Below, piece by piece: positions 4,555 through 8,526 of a stretch of DNA of 8,526 nucleotides. Position 1 is the stretch's first letter, and each line of letters opens with the position of its first letter. The notes beneath the pieces were generated by a model. The model was not told the origin of the DNA and made no database searches. It was given only the letters and a program-made list of their open reading frames with translations. The position numbers were made by a program, and so were the translations under genes. The stretch covers positions 1 to 8,526 of the forward strand of contig JAOZOT010000134.1 in assembly GCA_029933115.1 (NCBI GenBank), read 5' to 3'. The stretch is from Anaerolineae bacterium. Lineage in GTDB: Bacteria; Chloroflexota; Anaerolineae; E26-bin7.

Positions 4555-6330
4555 ATGGCTATGGAGAAAATTCTGATCATTGACGACAGCGCCAAAATCC
4601 GCTCGTTTCTCAGTGACGTGCTGCGTCCGCTGGGATACGTTGTCTCGACGGCGTCAGATGGTAAACGGGGCCTGGATAAAGCCCTGGCGGAAAAGCCCGA
4701 TCTTATTCTGTTGGACTTTAACCTGCCCCGTTTGTCCGGCCTGGAAATACTGGAAGCCCTGCAAAAGGAAGACTATGAGGTGCCGGTCATTCTGATGACT
4801 GCTCATGGCTCGGAGAGCGTAGCCGTCCAAGCTTTCCGGTTGGGGGTGAAAGATTACCTGGTGAAACCCTTCGAGACCGAGCAGATCCTCGAGGTCATCG
4901 AAAAAGCTCTCACCGAAAGCAGGCTGCGTCGGGAAAGAGACCGGTTGATGCGGAGACTGGAACAGACCAACCGCCAACTGGAGCGGCATTTGATGGACTT
5001 GAGCACCCTTTATGCTGTCGGCCAGTCGGTGACCTCTCTCCTCGATCTGGAGAAGCTGTTAAATCGGGTGGTGGAGGCGGCCGCCTACCTGACGGGAGCA
5101 GACGAGGCTTTTCTTTTTCTCATCGAGGAGGGAAAGGACGAATTGTGCCTGCGAGACTCCCGGGGCCTCAGCGAGAAGTGGGTGCCGGGCTCGCGATTGA
5201 AGATTAAGGACACCCTGATGGGTACTGTGGTCACCACAGGCAAGCCGCTGGCTTTGGACAGCGCCGCCGAGAGCCGAGAACTCACCATGCTGGGCTATCC
5301 GGTGAGTGCTCTGATGAACGTGCCGCTAAAAGTGAAAGATAAGACTATAGGCGTCCTTGGGGTGACCAGCAAGAGACCTGGCCGGGCCTTTGCTCAGGAC
5401 GATTTATCTCGGCTGGCAGCCCTGGCCGACTATGCCGTTATCGCCATCGAAAACGCACGCCTGTACGAAAGCGTGCGCCAGCGGGCAGAAGAATTGAGCA
5501 CCATCAACGAGATAGCGCAAGCGGTCACTTCCAGCCTCGACCTGGATGAGGTCATTCGTTCCGTGATGAGGGGTATCAACCGCATCCTGCGCGTGGAGAC
5601 GGGCTCCCTGCTCCTCATTGACGAGGAAACCAACGAGTTGGTTTTCAAGATAACCCTACAAGGCGATACCGAAAAGTTGGCTCCTTACAGGCTGAAGATG
5701 GGCCAGGGCATTGCCGGCTGGGTAGCTCGGCAAGGAGAGCCTCTCCTGGTACCCGATGTCCGGCTGGATTCTCGCCATTACAGAGCCATTGATGAAGCTG
5801 TTGGTTTCACCAGTCGCTCCATCATGTGCGTACCTTTGATAGTCAAAGAAAAAGTCATCGGTGTAATCGAGGTCATCAACAAGCTGAGCGGGGCCTCGCC
5901 TGACTCCGAAGCCCAGTTTAACGAAAACGATCTCGAACTCCTGAAGGCCATGGCTGCCCCGGTGGCCATTGCCATCGAAAACGCCCGCCTCCACGAAGCT
6001 ACCAAAAAACTGATAGCGGCCGATATTTTGCAGCAGACGGTGGTCACGGTAGCTCATTATATTAACAACCCACTGACTGCATTGGCTATGAGCGCTCACT
6101 CTCTGGCAGCCAGCGCAGAGAAAGGCAAAGTTGTCTGTCATGACGATTCCCTTTCGGAGGCGGTGCGTCTGACAGGAAAAAAGGTCGAGGAAATAGCGGC
6201 TGTGATAGGCATCCTGAAAGAGATGGCCTCTCCCAAGAGTACCATCTACCTGGGCAAGACGAAAATGATTGACATCCGTGAGCAACTGGCAGAGAGGCTC
6301 AAAGCTATCGAAGAGAAGTACAAGAGGTGA
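4555..6330 (+). CDS. REC-GAF-GAF sensor with an orphan kinase dimerisation helix
   Basis: A 591-residue cytoplasmic signalling protein. The receiver domain (about 4-120) has D10/D11, phosphoacceptor D54 in LILLDFNLP, T82 and K104 in VKPF. A coiled linker (about 115-150) follows, then two GAF domains (about 150-305 and 320-490) starting with similar STLYAVGQSVTSLLDLE and STINEIAQAVTSSLDLD segments. Next comes a histidine-kinase-like H-box, VAHYINNPLTAL, with H501, where Tyr502 stands in place of the usual Glu. Only about 90 residues follow and none of the N, G1 or G2 ATP-binding boxes is present, so it cannot phosphorylate itself alone. It could accept phosphate from a partner or act as a dimer scaffold. 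The reading frame is clean to TGA and no catalytic domain is visible downstream. ATG 4555 has GGGGAG four nt upstream; ATG 4561 is an alternative. No output DNA-binding domain is seen. Confidence 0.9.
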   Translation: MAMEKILIIDDSAKIRSFLSDVLRPLGYVVSTASDGKRGLDKALAEKPDLILLDFNLPRLSGLEILEALQKEDYEVPVILMTAHGSESVAVQAFRLGVKDYLVKPFETEQILEVIEKALTESRLRRERDRLMRRLEQTNRQLERHLMDLSTLYAVGQSVTSLLDLEKLLNRVVEAAAYLTGADEAFLFLIEEGKDELCLRDSRGLSEKWVPGSRLKIKDTLMGTVVTTGKPLALDSAAESRELTMLGYPVSALMNVPLKVKDKTIGVLGVTSKRPGRAFAQDDLSRLAALADYAVIAIENARLYESVRQRAEELSTINEIAQAVTSSLDLDEVIRSVMRGINRILRVETGSLLLIDEETNELVFKITLQGDTEKLAPYRLKMGQGIAGWVARQGEPLLVPDVRLDSRHYRAIDEAVGFTSRSIMCVPLIVKEKVIGVIEVINKLSGASPDSEAQFNENDLELLKAMAAPVAIAIENARLHEATKKLIAADILQQTVVTVAHYINNPLTALAMSAHSLAASAEKGKVVCHDDSLSEAVRLTGKKVEEIAAVIGILKEMASPKSTIYLGKTKMIDIREQLAERLKAIEEKYKR

Positions 6331-6383
6331 CCATCGTGCGGTGAGAACTCGCAGATGGTGGGCAAAGTTGGGGGAGATGCGTC

Positions 6384-7181
6384 ATGAAGAAGGGACATTA
6401 TATTGCTGCACTTGCCGCACTGGGCGTGGGTCTGTCCATCCTGCTGACGGTTATAGTCAAATTCTCCAGACCTGCGGGCATCCCGGCGACAGAAATTGTG
6501 CCGACAGAAGAAACGCCTGCCCTGGAAGCGTCGCCAACGGCCACGGCCGACCCCTATAGTGAAGTGAGGAAGCAGATGGTGAGAGATACGATGCGCTTGA
6601 GGGACATCACCGATGAAGAAGTCCTGGCCGTGATGGAGAAGGTGCCCCGCCACGAGTTCGTGCCCGAAGAGTACCTGGATCAGGCCTACGAAGATCATCC
6701 CCTGCCTATCGGCTACGGTCAGACCATCTCCCAGCCCTACATCGTGGCTTTGATGACCCAGCTCCTGAATTTGAAGCACGGTGATAAAGTATTAGAAATC
6801 GGCACCGGTTCAGGCTATCAGGCAGCAGTCCTGGCCGAACTGACCGATCAAGTCTACACCGTCGAAATCATCAAAGAACTGGCGGAGCAGGCGGAGGAGA
6901 GGTTGAAAAGATTGGGCTACACTAATGTCAAAGTCAGACATGCCGACGGTTACTACGGTTGGGAAGAATACGCCCCTTACGATGCCATCATCGTCACCTG
7001 CGCCCCCGACCATGTGCCGCAGCCCCTGGTAGACCAACTGGCCGACGGCGGGCGGCTGGTCATCCCCGTTGGCCCGCCGGGCAGCTATCAGACTCTTTGG
7101 CAGATTACCAAGCAAGGCGACGAGGTCGTCTCCAAGAATGTCACCGGTGTCATCTTTGTGCCCCTGACAGGCGGACACTAG
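6384..7181 (+). CDS. pcm: Protein-L-isoaspartate O-methyltransferase with N-terminal membrane anchor
   Basis: This enzyme uses S-adenosylmethionine to methylate L-isoaspartyl residues in damaged proteins, starting their repair. The catalytic domain (about 57-265) is complete: VPRHEFVPEEYLDQAYED, the hallmark GQTISQP (112-118), and the SAM-binding LEIGTGSGYQ (137-146). In front of it lie residues 6-25, strongly hydrophobic (YIAALAALGVGLSILLTVIV), and a Pro/Thr/Glu/Ala-rich linker (about 30-57). The usual enzyme is a soluble protein of about 210 residues, so this N-terminal extension of about 55 residues is extra. No lipobox cysteine is seen. The flanking charges (KK before, K and R after) leave the orientation unsettled. 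ATG 6384 has GGGGGAG at 6370-6376, 7 nt upstream. The gene follows the sensor gene by 53 nt and may be co-transcribed. Confidence 0.92.
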   Translation: MKKGHYIAALAALGVGLSILLTVIVKFSRPAGIPATEIVPTEETPALEASPTATADPYSEVRKQMVRDTMRLRDITDEEVLAVMEKVPRHEFVPEEYLDQAYEDHPLPIGYGQTISQPYIVALMTQLLNLKHGDKVLEIGTGSGYQAAVLAELTDQVYTVEIIKELAEQAEERLKRLGYTNVKVRHADGYYGWEEYAPYDAIIVTCAPDHVPQPLVDQLADGGRLVIPVGPPGSYQTLWQITKQGDEVVSKNVTGVIFVPLTGGH

Positions 7182-7428
7182 TACACGACGGCGTAAATCC
7201 ATTGCCGGTTCAGGTGTGATGCACTTCCAAAGTGCGTCGTACCTCATGCCTGAGGGGCCGGCGATGGGGCTCCACCTCAGGGGCGAAAAAGGGTAACTGT
7301 TCACCTGCTCCTGCCGGACGACAGTCCAACAGGCCCTCGGCAGACAATCACCGCTTGATTTCGCACAACCGGTGGTGGATTGTCATCCACCGCGAGCACA
7401 AGGTGAACAATTACAAACGGAGGTTGAT
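7182..7428 (+). ncRNA. Candidate structured 5' leader RNA before etfA
   Basis: This 247-nt gap has no plausible protein gene but several long base-paired elements on the + strand. Element A is a 15-bp hairpin (7212-7226 with 7230-7244, loop CCA, three G-U pairs). Element B is CCTGAGG (7249-7255) pairing with CCTCAGG (7275-7281). Element C is a three-way-junction-like fold, detailed in a separate entry. GCCGG (7204-7208) can also pair with CCGGC (7258-7262). I could not match it to FMN, cobalamin or TPP riboswitch consensus. No promoter was found with confidence, so it may be read from pcm or from a start within the gap. Confidence 0.4.
7298..7409 (+). promoter_or_regulatory. Three-way-junction-like fold directly upstream of the etfA ribosome site
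   Basis: TGTTCACCT (7298-7306) pairs perfectly with AGGTGAACA (7401-7409), closing the fold. Inside are CTGCCG (7311-7316) with CGGCAG (7338-7343), and GTGGTGGAT (7372-7380) with ATCCACCGC (7385-7393; 9 bp with one G-U, loop TGTC). The closing stem ends only 9 nt before the GGAGGT ribosome site (7419-7424), a position suited to translational control of etfA. Confidence 0.4.
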
Positions 7429-8475
7429 ATGGACCTGGACTTTTGGGAAAGCATGGTGGGCGAAGCGGTGGAGGAAAGCCCCTACCGCGATATCTGGGTA
7501 GTGGTTGAGAAAAAAGGCGATGCCCTGGCCCCTGTGGTCCTGGAGATGCTGGGCCAGGCTCGCCGGTTAGCCGATAGCCTGGGCGTCTACGTCAAGGCTG
7601 TCTTTCTGGGAGAGAGTACTGAGGAGCTCAGGCGAGAACTCATTTCCAACGGTGCTGACGTGGTTTACGTGAGCGATGACCCTCGCCTGAATGAGTATAG
7701 CACCGAAATCTACACCAAGGTTTTGAGCGATCTCGTTGAGGAAGGGAAACCAGAGATCGTCCTGCTGGGGGCTACCGGCATAGGCCGTGACCTGGCTCCG
7801 CGCCTGGCTCAGCGCCTGGGCACTGCGCTCTTTACCAACTGCCTGCGCCTGGAGATTGACGAGATGCAACGCCAGTTGCTGGCCACTTATCCCCTCTACG
7901 GTGGTGAGTACTTCCAGACCGGCGTCTGCCCTGAAGCCCGGCCCCAGATGGCCACCGTCTTGCCCGGCGCTTTCCGCCCCCCGCTGCCCGATCCGAGCCG
8001 AACTGGGGAGGTGGAGACCATCGCCGTAAACATTGATGACGTCAAGGTCAGAACCAAAGTGCTGAAGGTGATCGGCGAGGAGACCCGCCCTGAAGTGCCG
8101 CTGGGGAAAGCCAAAATCGTTGTTTCCGGCGGACGGGGCCTGGGAGACGCCCGGAGTTTTGCTTTGGTGGAAGAGTTGGCTGCGGTTCTGGGCGGTCAGG
8201 TAGGCGGCTCGCGGGGGGCCGTTGACGAGGGCTGGATTGGCGAGGAAAAACAGGTGGGATTGACAGGGGCTCAGATCGCTCCCGATCTCTACATTGCCTG
8301 CGGCATCGCCGGCGCCATCCAGCATTATGCCGGCGTCTTGGATTCCAAATTTGTGGTAGCTGTCAACAAGGACCCGAACGCTACCATCTTCCAGGTGGCC
8401 GATGTGGGCATCGTCGGTGACGTGCACGAGGTGCTGCCGGCCTTGATCAAAGAGCTAAAGGAAGCAGTTTATTAG
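7429..8475 (+). CDS. etfA: Electron transfer flavoprotein, alpha subunit
   Basis: EtfA (FixB) pairs with EtfB to form an FAD-containing electron carrier between acyl-CoA or other dehydrogenases and a quinone or ferredoxin acceptor. The 348-residue chain has the N-terminal domain from about DIWVVVEKKGDALAP, preceded by some 20 extra residues (MDLDFWESMVGEAVEESPYR). The C-terminal FAD domain reads VVSGGRGLGDARSF, GGSRGAVDEGW (S261, R262), QVGLTGAQIAPDLYIACG (275-292), GIAGAIQH (292-299) and NKDPNATIFQVADVGIVGD. Where relatives have VGQTGK and GISGAIQH, this has VGLTGA and GIAGAIQH, so the FAD pocket is somewhat altered. ATG 7429 follows GGAGGT (7419-7424); an in-frame GTG at 7372 lies inside the leader fold and has no ribosome site. 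No etfB is adjacent upstream, which is unusual; the 51 nt downstream show no start. Confidence 0.93.
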   Translation: MDLDFWESMVGEAVEESPYRDIWVVVEKKGDALAPVVLEMLGQARRLADSLGVYVKAVFLGESTEELRRELISNGADVVYVSDDPRLNEYSTEIYTKVLSDLVEEGKPEIVLLGATGIGRDLAPRLAQRLGTALFTNCLRLEIDEMQRQLLATYPLYGGEYFQTGVCPEARPQMATVLPGAFRPPLPDPSRTGEVETIAVNIDDVKVRTKVLKVIGEETRPEVPLGKAKIVVSGGRGLGDARSFALVEELAAVLGGQVGGSRGAVDEGWIGEEKQVGLTGAQIAPDLYIACGIAGAIQHYAGVLDSKFVVAVNKDPNATIFQVADVGIVGDVHEVLPALIKELKEAVY

Positions 8476-8526
8476 AGCGTGTCTGAAAATTCGGGGGGGG
8501 CGGCGCTCGTAGTAACGACTTCAGTC
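8476..8526. repeat. Possible edge of an interspersed repeat or insertion element
   Basis: After the etfA stop the sequence reads AGCGTGTCTGAAAATTC, followed by a run of eight G (8493-8500) and then CGTAGTAACGACTTCAGTC to the edge. The last ten bases are an inverted repeat, GACT-TC-AGTC (8517-8526), which may extend beyond the window. GAGCG (8475-8479) can pair with CGCTC (8504-8508). The mixture looks like the start of a non-coding repeat or an insertion sequence end, but too little is visible to name it. Confidence 0.3.

Noticed and set aside
7182..7428. FMN, cobalamin or TPP riboswitch
   Set aside because: Short resemblances (GACAGT, GGGTAACTGT) are not in the right order or context for any of these consensus structures.
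7372..7428. Upstream GTG start for etfA
   Set aside because: It lies inside a leader stem without a ribosome site, whereas ATG 7429 has GGAGGT just upstream and gives a family-like N-terminus.
7567..8427. Long minus-strand open frame opposite etfA
   Set aside because: etfA is unambiguous, and GC-rich codon use readily leaves antisense frames open.

Overview
The window looks like chromosomal DNA from a GC-rich, Gram-positive-type or Chloroflexota-like bacterium. I lean towards Chloroflexota because of the ricT gene near holB, the REC-GAF-GAF sensor style, and the paired small toxin-antitoxin-like genes. That assignment is inference from gene content; no rRNA or other decisive marker is present. 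All genes but the first are on the + strand.

Layout. (1) Positions 1-544, minus strand: the 5' part of a coiled-coil protein gene built from 54-bp (18-residue) repeats, running off the left edge. (2) Positions 574-632: two back-to-back sigma70-type promoters, one for the coiled-coil gene and one for holB. (3) 671-1645: holB, the delta' subunit of the DNA polymerase III clamp loader. (4) 1646-3634: an accessory segment. It holds a ribbon-helix-helix antitoxin with a MazF toxin, then a duplicated tail of holB, then an operon of DUF4258 protein, YgiT-type zinc-finger protein and a DUF6125-like protein, closed by a terminator-like hairpin. (5) 3668-4513: ricT (yaaT/PSP1). In Firmicutes such as Bacillus, holB and ricT are immediate neighbours, so the 2 kb between them here reads as inserted cargo. 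A 59-bp direct repeat of the holB 3' end flanks the mazEF pair and supports this. (6) 4555-6330: a REC-GAF-GAF protein with a histidine-kinase dimerisation helix but no catalytic ATPase domain. (7) 6384-7181: an L-isoaspartate methyltransferase (pcm) with an N-terminal membrane anchor and a Pro/Thr/Glu/Ala-rich linker. (8) 7182-7428: about 245 nt without a protein gene but dense in base-paired structure, ending at a strong ribosome binding site. (9) 7429-8475: etfA, the electron transfer flavoprotein alpha subunit, with no etfB beside it in the window. (10) 8476-8526: an apparent start of an interspersed repeat at the right edge.

How the parts fit: holB and ricT are ancestral housekeeping or regulatory genes. 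The genes between them are two stacked toxin-antitoxin-like modules that probably arrived by recombination at the end of holB. The sensor protein, the anchored methyltransferase and etfA are separate functions following ricT in the same direction. The items most worth pursuing are the structured leader before etfA, the holB-tail duplication around mazEF, the DUF4258/YgiT/DUF6125 operon, the catalytic-domain-less sensor and the membrane-anchored Pcm.
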